Source: SIG603 sp964370775
GTDB taxonomy: Bacteria; Bacillota; Clostridia; Oscillospirales; Acutalibacteraceae
Length of the DNA: 64,000 bases
Reading direction: 5' to 3'
NCBI GenBank assembly: GCA_964370775.1
Contig: CAYJKT010000004.1
Coordinates: forward strand, 54,766 to 118,765
Part shown: positions 34,443-43,194 of the stretch, piece by piece
How the letters are laid out: every line of letters starts with the position of its first letter
Position numbering within the stretch: the stretch's first letter is position 1
Notes under the pieces: model-generated
Told to the model about the DNA's origin: nothing
Databases searched by the model: none
Seen by the model: only the letters and a program-made list of their open reading frames with translations
Position numbers and translations under genes: made by a program

Positions 34443-35093
34443 TTAATCTAGAAAAACCACTTTTCCGTTTTTTAGGTTGTATACTCCACCTACCACAGCT
34501 ATGTCATCTCTATCGACAAGCCGTTTTATAATTGGACTATTTAAGCATTTTGAAACACTGTTCTTAACGTTCATCTCAACAGCTTCATGCAAACTAGTTG
34601 CACCTTTTATACAAGGACAAATCTCATTTGTTATGCTTTTCATAAATCCCTCTGCTTCGCCCTCGTAACTTACAGTAACAGCTCCACAAAGCTCATGCCC
34701 TAATATAACCACTAGTTTTGACTTCAACACGCTTACTGCGTATTCTATGCTACCAAGTTCAAATTCACCTACCACATTACCAGCGTTTCTAATAACAAAT
34801 AACTCGCCTATGCCAGCACAAAAAACATATTCAGGTGTAACTCTGGAGTCAGAACATGTTACGATAACAGCATAAGGTGCTTGTGTGTATCTATGGGACA
34901 TAAGCATAATATTTTCAGATATATCTGCATTATGTGTTTGGCTTTTCTGAAAAATATAATTATTACTTTTTAAATATGCTAAAACTTCTCTATAATTATC
35001 AAATGTAGGTGTAAAAACAGTGTTTACATCTAAATGGTCTTTATCTACTATATGATGTTTGCCGTCTTCTACTACAAACTTAACGTTTTTCAT
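34443..35093 (-). CDS. Beta-class carbonic anhydrase
   Basis: 216 residues. The zinc ligands and dyad are visible: CSDSRVTPEYVF (Cys-x-Asp-x-Arg) and ILGHELCGAV (HxxC), with ELFVIRNAGN between. It interconverts CO2 and bicarbonate in the cytoplasm, useful beside biotin-dependent (de)carboxylases. The ATG at 35093 was chosen because GAGGTG lies just upstream and overlaps the earlier GTG. Downstream of 34443 is its own terminator; upstream is AT-rich. Confidence 0.93.
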   Translation of the reverse strand: MKNVKFVVEDGKHHIVDKDHLDVNTVFTPTFDNYREVLAYLKSNNYIFQKSQTHNADISENIMLMSHRYTQAPYAVIVTCSDSRVTPEYVFCAGIGELFVIRNAGNVVGEFELGSIEYAVSVLKSKLVVILGHELCGAVTVSYEGEAEGFMKSITNEICPCIKGATSLHEAVEMNVKNSVSKCLNSPIIKRLVDRDDIAVVGGVYNLKNGKVVFLD

Positions 35094-35172
35094 TTGCACC
35101 TCATATTCATGTCGATTGTGTTTTTGGTATTATACATTATTTTTAAAATAATAGCAAGAAAAATAATTAAAG

Positions 35173-35201
35173 TTGACATATCAACTTATAAGTTGTATTA
35201 T
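35173..35201 (+). promoter_or_regulatory. Promoter of the vanY-like/birA operon with a palindrome in the spacer
   Basis: TTGACA, a 17-nt spacer and TATTAT. A perfect 14-bp palindrome CAACTTATAAGTTG (35182-35195) fills the spacer, and GTTGA-N4-TCAAC overlaps the -35, giving three TCAAC half-sites in a row. This looks like a repressor site; the regulator is unknown. Confidence 0.6.
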
Positions 35202-35263
35202 TAATTTATAAGAAAAATGTAAAAACTGCACAATTGTTTTCAACAATAATAGGAGGAACGATT

Positions 35264-36199
35264 ATGAAAAAGAATAAACATCTTGACTGTTACACAAAAA
35301 AGGCATATAATCTTTTGAAGTACGGCACTGTTTTTGTGTCTGCTTGCACGTTAATGATATCTGTTTCAGCTTGTGCGAGTGTTCCTGCTGAAAATGAAGT
35401 TTCTGAGGTAGAAGCTGTTATTAACATAGACAATGAAGTAGAAGTAAGTGAAGATACAGAGGGTGCAATAGAAAGTTCTGAAGCTAGTCAAGTTATTCCA
35501 GAGCCTATTACAGACGATGATGTGAATGTTATAACAATAAACTCACAATACATTCCGTTGTGGAACACTCAGTTATTTAACTATGAAAACCCTGTACCAG
35601 ATACTTATGTGAGTTCATTGGTTAGCTTGGATAACGGAGAAGACGTTGACGTGAGAATTTACCCAGAGCTTGTTGCAATGATTTCAGATGCAAGAGCAGA
35701 GGGGATTACGCTAACAGTTGTATCAGGATATAGAAGTTATGATACCCAAACTGTTATTTTAGATAACGGAATTTCAAACAGAATGGCGAATGGAATGTCT
35801 TATGATGAAGCACGTGCAGATGCGCTTATGAGCATTGCGTTGCCTGGGCATAGCGAACATCAGGTAGGACTAGCAGTTGATTTTAACGATATTAGCACTT
35901 CTTTTATGTATACAGATGCTTATGCTTGGCTTGCAGAAAATGCTGAGAAGTATGGGTTTATTGAAAGATATAAAGAAGATAAAATGGATATAACAAAAAT
36001 AGAGCACGAACCGTGGCACTACAGATATGTGGGTGCAGAATCTGCTATGGAAATGAACGATTTAGGCTTGTGTTTAGAAGAATATGTAGAATATCAAGAA
36101 GCGAGCCACGAAGAATTTTTGGCGATAATTAAAACAGGTGAATTAGACACCGAAGATATGAAATATGTAATTACAGATGAGAATGGTGCAGTAGGATAA
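35264..36199 (+). CDS. D-alanyl-D-alanine carboxypeptidase, VanY/M15B family, lipoprotein
   Basis: 311 residues. The N-terminal signal with lipobox VSAC predicts a membrane-anchored lipoprotein. An acidic linker (about 40-90) precedes the M15B peptidase with zinc motifs PGHSEHQVGLAVDF (SxHxxGxAxD) and EPWHYRYVG. It trims terminal D-Ala from peptidoglycan stem peptides outside the cell. No VanH/A/X genes are present, so it is a housekeeping enzyme and not a vancomycin cluster. ATG 35264 has AGGAGG 7 nt upstream. Its stop overlaps the birA start by one base. Confidence 0.9.
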   Translation: MKKNKHLDCYTKKAYNLLKYGTVFVSACTLMISVSACASVPAENEVSEVEAVINIDNEVEVSEDTEGAIESSEASQVIPEPITDDDVNVITINSQYIPLWNTQLFNYENPVPDTYVSSLVSLDNGEDVDVRIYPELVAMISDARAEGITLTVVSGYRSYDTQTVILDNGISNRMANGMSYDEARADALMSIALPGHSEHQVGLAVDFNDISTSFMYTDAYAWLAENAEKYGFIERYKEDKMDITKIEHEPWHYRYVGAESAMEMNDLGLCLEEYVEYQEASHEEFLAIIKTGELDTEDMKYVITDENGAVG

Positions 36200-37164
36200 T
36201 GAGTACAAAGTATAGTGTTTTAGAAGAATTAAGTGGTGGCGAAGTTATTTCAGGAGAAGCTTTGGCACAAAATATAGGTGTGAGCAGAACAGCAGTATGG
36301 AAAGCGATTAACAGCCTTAGAAGCGACGGATATATTATAGAAGCAAGCACAAACTCTGGTTATCAGTTGACTTCTTTCGGAAATGTGTTAAGCACATGGT
36401 CTATATCTAAACATTTGTTAAATTCTCACGAATACGATATACATGTATACCCTACTATAGCCTCTACAAATGATACCTTAAAAGAATGGGCAATCAAAGG
36501 TAGTAAAGAGAAAACTATAATTATATCAGAAGAACAAACCAAAGGAAAAGGTAGACTAGGGCGTTCGTTTTCGTCTCCGTCAAACACTGGGTTGTATATG
36601 AGCGTGTTGCTGAGACCGACATTTAGCGCAGAAAAATCCTTAGGTATTACAACAGCAGCAGCAGTTGCAATTGCAAAAGCAATAGAAAAACTCGGAAAAA
36701 ACAATGTGCAAATCAAGTGGGTAAACGATATATACATTAAAAATAGAAAAGTATGTGGAATACTTACAGAAGCGTCCATGAACTTTGAGACAGGTGGCTT
36801 AGACTATGCTGTTTTGGGGCTTGGTGTAAACGTGTTCAAGCCAGATGAGGGATTTCCTAAAGAGATTTCACGCATTGCTGGTGCAGTTTTTAGTAAGCAA
36901 AAAGATGAAGTGCGTTCCAAACTAGCGGCGTTTATTTTAAATGAGCTTTTTGAGATTTATGATAATATGGAAAACTCAGATTATATAAAAGATTATCAGA
37001 GCCGTTCGTATCTTGATGGTAAAAAAGTTAAGGTTAGCGTAGGAAACACAGAAAAAGAGGGTATTGTTGTAGGGATTGATGATAATGCAAGGCTTTTGGT
37101 ACAGCTAGAAAATGGAGAAACCGAAGTGTTTTTAGCTGGTGAAGCATTACTTATAAAGAAATAA
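36199..37164 (+). CDS. birA: Bifunctional biotin ligase / biotin operon repressor
   Basis: 321 residues: an N-terminal winged helix (GEALAQNIGVSRTAVWKAINSLRSDGY) and a biotin-protein ligase core (STNDTLKEWAIKGSKE, EEQTKGKGRLGRSFSSP with the GxGRxGR biotinyl-AMP loop, KWVNDIYI, GILTEAS), plus a C-terminal SH3-like domain. It attaches biotin to carrier proteins; the probable client is the biotin carrier at 60.9 kb. It also may repress biotin genes, though none are in the window. TAATG coupling to the peptidase gene. Confidence 0.95.
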   Translation: MSTKYSVLEELSGGEVISGEALAQNIGVSRTAVWKAINSLRSDGYIIEASTNSGYQLTSFGNVLSTWSISKHLLNSHEYDIHVYPTIASTNDTLKEWAIKGSKEKTIIISEEQTKGKGRLGRSFSSPSNTGLYMSVLLRPTFSAEKSLGITTAAAVAIAKAIEKLGKNNVQIKWVNDIYIKNRKVCGILTEASMNFETGGLDYAVLGLGVNVFKPDEGFPKEISRIAGAVFSKQKDEVRSKLAAFILNELFEIYDNMENSDYIKDYQSRSYLDGKKVKVSVGNTEKEGIVVGIDDNARLLVQLENGETEVFLAGEALLIKK

Positions 37165-37179
37165 AATAACAAAATAGAA

Positions 37180-37218
37180 AAATCGGTAGATTAATAGACA
37201 AAATCTACCGATTTTTTT
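37180..37218 (+). terminator. Intrinsic terminator after birA
   Basis: A 13-bp perfect stem AAATCGGTAGATT (arms 37180-37192 and 37202-37214) with a T run. Confidence 0.9.
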
Positions 37219-37375
37219 GTATAATTTTGCATTATTATGCATTTTATAGTGGTATGAAAAAATTGTATACAGAGGTGTTTGTAGTTTATTAATTAAATAT
37301 TTATATAATTTGCTATTTAATTGCAAAAATATATGATATACTTATAAAAAAAGTAGATTACAACAATAAAAGTAG

Positions 37376-37403
37376 TTGATTTTTTTAAAAAAAGTGTTAT
37401 AAT
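37376..37403 (+). promoter_or_regulatory. Probable promoter of the Pel-type operon
   Basis: TTGATT, a 16-nt spacer of T and A runs, and TATAAT, about 120 nt before the DUF2304 start. The 37219-37526 stretch is otherwise AT-rich; I looked for a c-di-GMP riboswitch core and saw none. Confidence 0.5.
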
Positions 37404-37526
37404 GTTAATGTATTATTAATATTTTAGTTACAGTTACGCTATATTTGCAATATGGAATAATAGTTGATTTTTGTGACAATATTAATTATATACATTTTTT
37501 ATACAAATAAAGAAATGGAAAGAAAT

Positions 37527-37925
37527 ATGAATATTATTATTACTATAACAGCTATAGCTGTTGCCTTGCTTATAATATTTTGGGTATTAAGAGTAAGTAA
37601 GAAAAAAGAACTAAATGAAATACACGCTCTACTGTGGTTGTTAGGTAGTGTTGGTTTGATAATTCTAGGTATTTTTCCAGAAATTATCATGTGGTTTTCA
37701 GAACTGCTTGGTGTGTACTGGCCGCCGTCTTTGCTCATATTCTTTTTATTGGTATTGGCGTTTTTACTTTTATTCAGCCATTCCAAAACGGTTTCGATTT
37801 TAACAAACCAAATAACAGAGCTAACCATGCAAGTGTCTTTGCTTAAACACGACAACGACGAACTGAGAAAAACAATAAATAAAACAAATAAGGGAAACAC
37901 AGATGAGAGTAATAGTTTGCAGTAA
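37527..37925 (+). CDS. DUF2304 family membrane protein
   Basis: 132 residues with three helices and a coiled-coil end (ITELTMQVSLLKHDNDELRKTI). EIHALLWLLGSVGLIILGIFPEIIMW is the DUF2304 core. These proteins normally sit next to polyprenol-phosphate glycosyltransferases in cell-surface polysaccharide loci. ATG 37527 (GGAAAG site) gives the family N-terminus; an open TTG at 37464 would add 21 residues. It overlaps the next gene by 23 bases, so it is the first gene of the Pel-type operon. Confidence 0.85.
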   Translation: MNIIITITAIAVALLIIFWVLRVSKKKELNEIHALLWLLGSVGLIILGIFPEIIMWFSELLGVYWPPSLLIFFLLVLAFLLLFSHSKTVSILTNQITELTMQVSLLKHDNDELRKTINKTNKGNTDESNSLQ

Positions 37926-40074
37926 AAACAATGAATTTGCTTCCGTTATAACAAAAAGACTTACAAATGAAAAACATGAAGTTTATTATATAACAGGAAA
38001 TGACGAAGTGACGGCTAGAGGGTCACTAAAAGTTTTCCAAAAATATGATTTTAACTATACTAACGAGAGTGTGGTTAAAGTTATGAACAACATAGATGCT
38101 GATGTGCTGATTATTGCAGGAGCTATGGATTTTGACTTGTTTGAAGAAAATTCTCAAAATAGGTCGGTTGAATATATAAGTTCTATGACAAATTTAATTT
38201 TAAGTGCAAAAATGGCTAAAATTAAAAGAATTATATATTGCTCTAGCTTGAAAGTTTTTGAAACAGTTTCTGAAAGGTCTATATCAAAATCAACAAAACC
38301 GTCTACCTCATCGTTTGATAACGGTGCTTTGCAACAGGTAGAAAATTTTGTCATGTCTTGCAGAGATGACGAAAATTCAGCGATAGATATAATACGGTTT
38401 CCAGAGATTTATGCAAATCATTCTATGTACAATAGTTCGACAGATATATGTGCTAAAATGATAGATGAGAAAATAGTTCATAAACAAATTACCTATAACC
38501 CGGAAGCTTACCACATGTTAATACATGTAGAAGATGCGATACAGGTTGTTATGAACACGTTCAATGGTGAAGAAGAAAACTGCCTTTACCACATTAGTGC
38601 AGAGTTATGCAATGAAAAAGACCTAGCATCAACAATTTCGTCTTTAGACAATGTACCGACTGAGACAATAGCAGAAACTGCTGATGGATACAAGCAACCA
38701 TTCCCGTTAAATCTTGTGGAGTCTGACAATGAAAAACTAAACTATAACAATAGACACAGCATAAGAAACGATTTGCGTGGTGTGTATAAAAAGATTGTTA
38801 GGGCAAAAGAGAGAAAAGGAGAAGAAAACGACGACAGAGATATTGCTAGAATTTTTAGAACCGTATTAGAGACTAGTGCGTTTTTCTTGCTGATTTCATT
38901 TGTGCAGTTTTTGATAATAAGTTCACCATTTGCTATTAATATAGACTTATACATTGTATTTGTTGTGGTTATATCTGTTATTTATGGTATTAGCTACTCG
39001 TTATTTTCAACAGTTTTAGCAGCCGCAGGTAAAGTGGGATTAGGACTATATTCATCGTATTTAACGTCTACCTCGCTAGACTACCAAGTGTTTTTAGAGC
39101 TTTTAGTGCTTGCTGTTTGTGGAATTGTTATTGGACTTATGCGAGATAGATATGTTTTCCAAAACCAAGACCTTAAAGACAAAACAGATTATGCTATTGC
39201 TCAACACGCAAATATTAGCAGAATTAATGACAGTAATGTTTACATTAAAAATATATACGGTAAAAGAATTACAGCATACAGCAACAACCTTACTAGATTA
39301 TATAACATTACAAGCCAGTTGAGTTTTTTGAATGCTAAGAAAGTTATCTTCCAAACAGCAAAAGTTGTTAGTGAGTTTGTTGAGACTGAGCACGTTGCTA
39401 TTTATGTAGCAAGTAAAAGGTCAAACTTCTTTAGGCTTGCAGCAGCTACCTCTGAAAAAGGTAACGAGACAGGTAAATCGATTAGGTTTGATAACTCTGC
39501 TTATTTTTATGATGCACTTACAAACAGAGATGTATATATGAACAGAAACTTTAATACATCAAAACCAACATATATAACAGCGATTTATGGAAAAGATGAA
39601 AATATAGAAGCGATTATTATGATATGGGCAAACGATTTATCTCAAATAAGTGCGTATCAAAGCTCGCTGATTACAGTACTTAGTAGATTGATTGAAAACA
39701 CATTGATTAGTGCGTTGGAATACGATAATCTTTATTTTGAAAATTCTTATATAGCAGATACAAAAGTGCTACAATTAGATGCCTTTTTAGAGAGAATATC
39801 TATTTTTGATATAGGTGCCGACATGGGGCTTATGTCCTATACTATAATGAAACTTTCTTTCTCCGACTACAGAGATATTGAAGAAGTTATGAGCTCTGTT
39901 GAATCGGTCGTTAGAGACACTGACTATATCGGTAGCGACATGGTAAACATCTATGTTCTGTTATATGGCGCTGATGAAAACGAGGCAGAATTTGTAACAA
40001 CAAGGTTTAAACAACAAGGGTTTGAGACAGAAATTATTACAAAAAATGAAATAACGAGGGTAAGTGTTGGATAA
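37903..40074 (+). CDS. pelD: PelD-type c-di-GMP receptor with N-terminal SDR (NAD-epimerase-like) domain
   Basis: 723 residues in three parts. Residues 1-265 are an extended-SDR Rossmann fold (MRVIVCSKNNEFASVITKRL, RIIYCSSLKVFE), but the GxxGxxG loop is lost and no clear YxxxK is seen, so it may be non-catalytic. About 326-410 are four membrane helices. Then come a GAF domain (about 440-610) and a degenerate GGDEF: the inhibitory-site motif R671-D-T-D674 is kept, while the GGDEF position reads MVNIY. In Pseudomonas PelD this is exactly how c-di-GMP is sensed to switch on Pel synthesis. It overlaps pelE by 11 bases. Confidence 0.85.
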   Translation: MRVIVCSKNNEFASVITKRLTNEKHEVYYITGNDEVTARGSLKVFQKYDFNYTNESVVKVMNNIDADVLIIAGAMDFDLFEENSQNRSVEYISSMTNLILSAKMAKIKRIIYCSSLKVFETVSERSISKSTKPSTSSFDNGALQQVENFVMSCRDDENSAIDIIRFPEIYANHSMYNSSTDICAKMIDEKIVHKQITYNPEAYHMLIHVEDAIQVVMNTFNGEEENCLYHISAELCNEKDLASTISSLDNVPTETIAETADGYKQPFPLNLVESDNEKLNYNNRHSIRNDLRGVYKKIVRAKERKGEENDDRDIARIFRTVLETSAFFLLISFVQFLIISSPFAINIDLYIVFVVVISVIYGISYSLFSTVLAAAGKVGLGLYSSYLTSTSLDYQVFLELLVLAVCGIVIGLMRDRYVFQNQDLKDKTDYAIAQHANISRINDSNVYIKNIYGKRITAYSNNLTRLYNITSQLSFLNAKKVIFQTAKVVSEFVETEHVAIYVASKRSNFFRLAAATSEKGNETGKSIRFDNSAYFYDALTNRDVYMNRNFNTSKPTYITAIYGKDENIEAIIMIWANDLSQISAYQSSLITVLSRLIENTLISALEYDNLYFENSYIADTKVLQLDAFLERISIFDIGADMGLMSYTIMKLSFSDYRDIEEVMSSVESVVRDTDYIGSDMVNIYVLLYGADENEAEFVTTRFKQQGFETEIITKNEITRVSVG

Positions 40075-40999
40075 TTTATTATTATTACTATTCATAAACA
40101 CAGTAGCAGCTTTAGCTTGTTTAATAATATATTTTCTTAGAAAAAGACCACTAAAAGGTGTATGGTTATCTCTTTTTATCTTGGTTGTACCTATAGTAGG
40201 TGCACTTTGCTTGATATTTGCAGAGGTGTATAAAAGAGTATATAGCAAAATGCCAGTAGAGGATTTAAAAGCAGAAGCACTAGGATTGCACGAGATAAAA
40301 AAAGAAAAAATAATACATGTTGATGTTGAAAAAGAGGTAGATGTTATACCCCTTAAAGAAGCTATGCTTACAACAGACAAGAAAAACAGAAGAAAAATTT
40401 TGCTTGAAGTATTGAAAGGTGTAAAAGATGACTCTACATTGAGCGTTATTAGAGATGCAACTCTTGACATTGATACAGAGGTGTCTCACTATGCTATAGC
40501 GTTCGTTACTGCGTATACATCAAAGTATAGAGAACAAGAAGAAGTAGCAGCGAGAAATTTAAGCGAAAATCCAAACATGGATACAAGACTTGCTTATATC
40601 AACTGCTTGATAGAGATTACAAAACCTAGGTTTTTTACAGAGTTTGAGCAGGAGGCGTATTTAATCTTGCTTGATGAACAATATGATATTTTGATAAAAG
40701 AGGACAGAAATGCTTTAACAGGATTAATGCTAGTTCATATCATTGATAGCTTTTATTATCTTAACAGAGAAAACTATGTAGATAAATATTTGAAAATAGC
40801 AAGAGAAATGGCAACAATAGATTTACACACAGCTAAAGTGTGCTTGCGCTATTTATATAAAGAAGAAAAAAGAGATGAATTTTTAAGCTTATTAGAAGAT
40901 GTAAGAGTGTCTTCGATAGAGTTTGACAACGAGGTGTTAGATTGGATAAGGTTTTACAGTGGCTCTCAGGAGGAGAAGCAATTGATGTCGGCAACATAA
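40064..40999 (+). CDS. pelE: PelE-like membrane/TPR protein
   Basis: 311 residues from a TTG start (GAGGG site, 11-base overlap with pelD). Two N-terminal helices (LLLLLFINTVAALACLIIYFL; LFILVVPIVGALCLIF) are followed by a soluble helical-repeat region, which has the layout of PelE. PelE bridges PelD and the PelF glycosyltransferase at the membrane. Sequence identity to Gram-negative PelE is not obvious, so the call rests on layout and position between PelD and PelF. Confidence 0.72.
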   Translation: MLDNLLLLLFINTVAALACLIIYFLRKRPLKGVWLSLFILVVPIVGALCLIFAEVYKRVYSKMPVEDLKAEALGLHEIKKEKIIHVDVEKEVDVIPLKEAMLTTDKKNRRKILLEVLKGVKDDSTLSVIRDATLDIDTEVSHYAIAFVTAYTSKYREQEEVAARNLSENPNMDTRLAYINCLIEITKPRFFTEFEQEAYLILLDEQYDILIKEDRNALTGLMLVHIIDSFYYLNRENYVDKYLKIAREMATIDLHTAKVCLRYLYKEEKRDEFLSLLEDVRVSSIEFDNEVLDWIRFYSGSQEEKQLMSAT

Positions 41000-43194
41000 T
41001 AATGTCGCTTAAAATGCTTGCAGCTTACATATTTGTATGCTGCTATCTTCCGTCATTTTTTCTATACAGATACATAAAAAATAGACGATTTATTTATAGA
41101 GTAGTATTGTACCAAATTGTATCTAATTTATATATAAATTTATTCGGATTTATCTTAGCGTATCTAAACTTTTTTAACAGCTATTCAGTTTGGGCGTTTG
41201 CGTTTGTTTTTCCCTTAATTGTAGCAATTTTATTTAATAAAAGCGAGGTTAAATCAATTGCAACAAACAGTAAAGATTTTGCAGTGGATATGCTGGTTAG
41301 AACTTATGGATATAAGCTTATTACAAGAAAAATCATACACAAAATAAGAGATTATTTTGTGGGATTTTACATTAAATACATGAAATCTAGAATGATAGAA
41401 TGTGTTCTATTGTTTTTAACACTTGCGACAGCGTTCGTTTTCTTTGGCAGAATAAAATTCTTCTTAGAAGGCTATAGATTTGCGGCAGCTGATGAAGAAG
41501 TTCATTTATATTGGATAACTTCACTATTACAAGGGAATTCATTCCCAAGAGGTCTATATCCACATGGAATGCACTTTACAGTTTCTGCAATTTCAGAGAT
41601 GTTTGGGTTTAATGTAATAGAAGCTTACCTAGCATTTTCATCAACAATAGTTGTTATGATTATGTTTAACTTGTACATTATATTAAAAGCAATGTTTTCG
41701 TCTAAATATGCGATTATTTTCGGATTGGTTAGCTTTTGTATAGTAGATGTATTAAACATGTATGCATACAACAGATTGCAGTATTCATTGCCAATGGAAT
41801 TTGGTTTTACAAGCATTTTCTTTTGCATATTTATGTTGGTAAATTATATCAATAAACCGGACAAGCTAACTTGGTGGCTATTTGTAATGAGCATTGCAGT
41901 ATCTGCTTTTGCTCACTTCTATGTTACTATTGTGCTGGTTTTGTTGTGTGTGCCTGTTGGAATAATATATATTGTAAAAATAATAAAGAAAAAAATTCTG
42001 TTAAAACTAATTTTGGGTGGATTGTTGTCACTGGTTATTATAGTCACACCGTTTATTGCAGGACTTGCAATAGGTCACCCGTTTGAGCAATCTATGGCAT
42101 GGGCGTTAGGTGTTATGGAAGTAGACGACACACTGGGCGGTGTAGCAGATAGCAATGAAGCAAGTGTTGAAATAGAGAGTGAAGGAAATACGAGCGAAAA
42201 AGCAACAATTAACTTAGCAAGCATAACAAGGAAATTTACATTATATGCATTTTCATCTTCTTTAGTAGCTCTAGTTCTAATTATAATAGCTCTTACAATG
42301 TTTGTTATCGGCTTAATCGGCTGGATAGTAAGCAAAGGAGAGAACAAAAGGCATGGCGCATACTTGCTGTTCTCCTCTTTTTGGATAGTGATGGCGATAG
42401 TGTATCTATCTGGTCATTTAGGATTGCCTGTTATAATGGGAGAGAGCAGAAGCAACTCGTTTTTAGCAATTTTGTCGATACCATTGTTCTTTTTCCCATT
42501 TATGCTTATCGAGGATATTATATCCATATTTGCAAAATCTGATAAAAAAACAGTGCAAAACGCAGTTACATTGGTTACTAGCTTATCACTGGTAGTAGTG
42601 ATAATATACACAGGTTATGTCAGAACAGTTTACTATTATGCTAGTACGATTTCAGAGACTGATGCGATTATTGCAGAGTATCTACACGCAGAAGCAGAGC
42701 CACAAACTTTTACGCATATCACAACAACAAACAACATAACCTTGGTGCATGGTCATGGTTATCACTATGAGATTATTGACTTGATTGAAGAGATATATTT
42801 GGGTGGAGAGTATTTATTTATACCTACAAAAGATATATATGTTACAGTTGAAAAAAAGGTAAGCAATTTTGACTCCGCAGAGTTTATAGGTGTAGATTAC
42901 CCAAAAGCAGAGCTAGAGTATGTTAGTCCAGAATACGCATTAGACACTGAATTTTTTGATAAAAACTATTCTGCAATTAACAGAAACTCAGTATATTACG
43001 ACTTTAGAGAAAACTTGATGTCTATGTTGTATTATTGGATGGAAGAAGTAAAAGAAGTTTATGCTGACGAAGTGAGCATAGTGCTAGAGAATGATGAGGT
43101 TACAGTATATAAAATTGAGCAAGACCCATATTTTTTGCTTAATTTATCGTTAGATTATATGAATGAAATAGAGGAGGATTTAAGTGAAAATTAA
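40942..43194 (+). CDS. Large multi-membrane protein in the Pel-type operon, GT-C-like, function unknown
   Basis: 750 residues, about twelve to fourteen membrane helices plus a C-terminal external part. An acidic loop after a membrane segment (FAAADEEVHLYWITSLLQ) recalls the catalytic loop of GT-C polyprenol-phosphate glycosyltransferases. That would suit the DUF2304 and polyprenol-type GT2 genes beside it, but I cannot name the family. The start is unclear: TTG 40942 with GAGGTG at 5 nt, an ATT at 40981 with AGGAGG at 7 nt, or ATG 41002 without a site. It is not part of the canonical Pel gene set. Confidence 0.7.
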   Translation: MDKVLQWLSGGEAIDVGNIIMSLKMLAAYIFVCCYLPSFFLYRYIKNRRFIYRVVLYQIVSNLYINLFGFILAYLNFFNSYSVWAFAFVFPLIVAILFNKSEVKSIATNSKDFAVDMLVRTYGYKLITRKIIHKIRDYFVGFYIKYMKSRMIECVLLFLTLATAFVFFGRIKFFLEGYRFAAADEEVHLYWITSLLQGNSFPRGLYPHGMHFTVSAISEMFGFNVIEAYLAFSSTIVVMIMFNLYIILKAMFSSKYAIIFGLVSFCIVDVLNMYAYNRLQYSLPMEFGFTSIFFCIFMLVNYINKPDKLTWWLFVMSIAVSAFAHFYVTIVLVLLCVPVGIIYIVKIIKKKILLKLILGGLLSLVIIVTPFIAGLAIGHPFEQSMAWALGVMEVDDTLGGVADSNEASVEIESEGNTSEKATINLASITRKFTLYAFSSSLVALVLIIIALTMFVIGLIGWIVSKGENKRHGAYLLFSSFWIVMAIVYLSGHLGLPVIMGESRSNSFLAILSIPLFFFPFMLIEDIISIFAKSDKKTVQNAVTLVTSLSLVVVIIYTGYVRTVYYYASTISETDAIIAEYLHAEAEPQTFTHITTTNNITLVHGHGYHYEIIDLIEEIYLGGEYLFIPTKDIYVTVEKKVSNFDSAEFIGVDYPKAELEYVSPEYALDTEFFDKNYSAINRNSVYYDFRENLMSMLYYWMEEVKEVYADEVSIVLENDEVTVYKIEQDPYFLLNLSLDYMNEIEEDLSEN

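Noticed and set aside
35264..36199. Part of a vancomycin resistance cluster
   Set aside because: VanY-type peptidases are common housekeeping enzymes; no vanH, vanA/B, vanX or vanRS genes lie nearby.
37219..37526. Possible c-di-GMP (GEMM) riboswitch before the pel operon
   Set aside because: The stretch is AT-rich with no GEMM core or paired stems; control by c-di-GMP is more likely through PelD.
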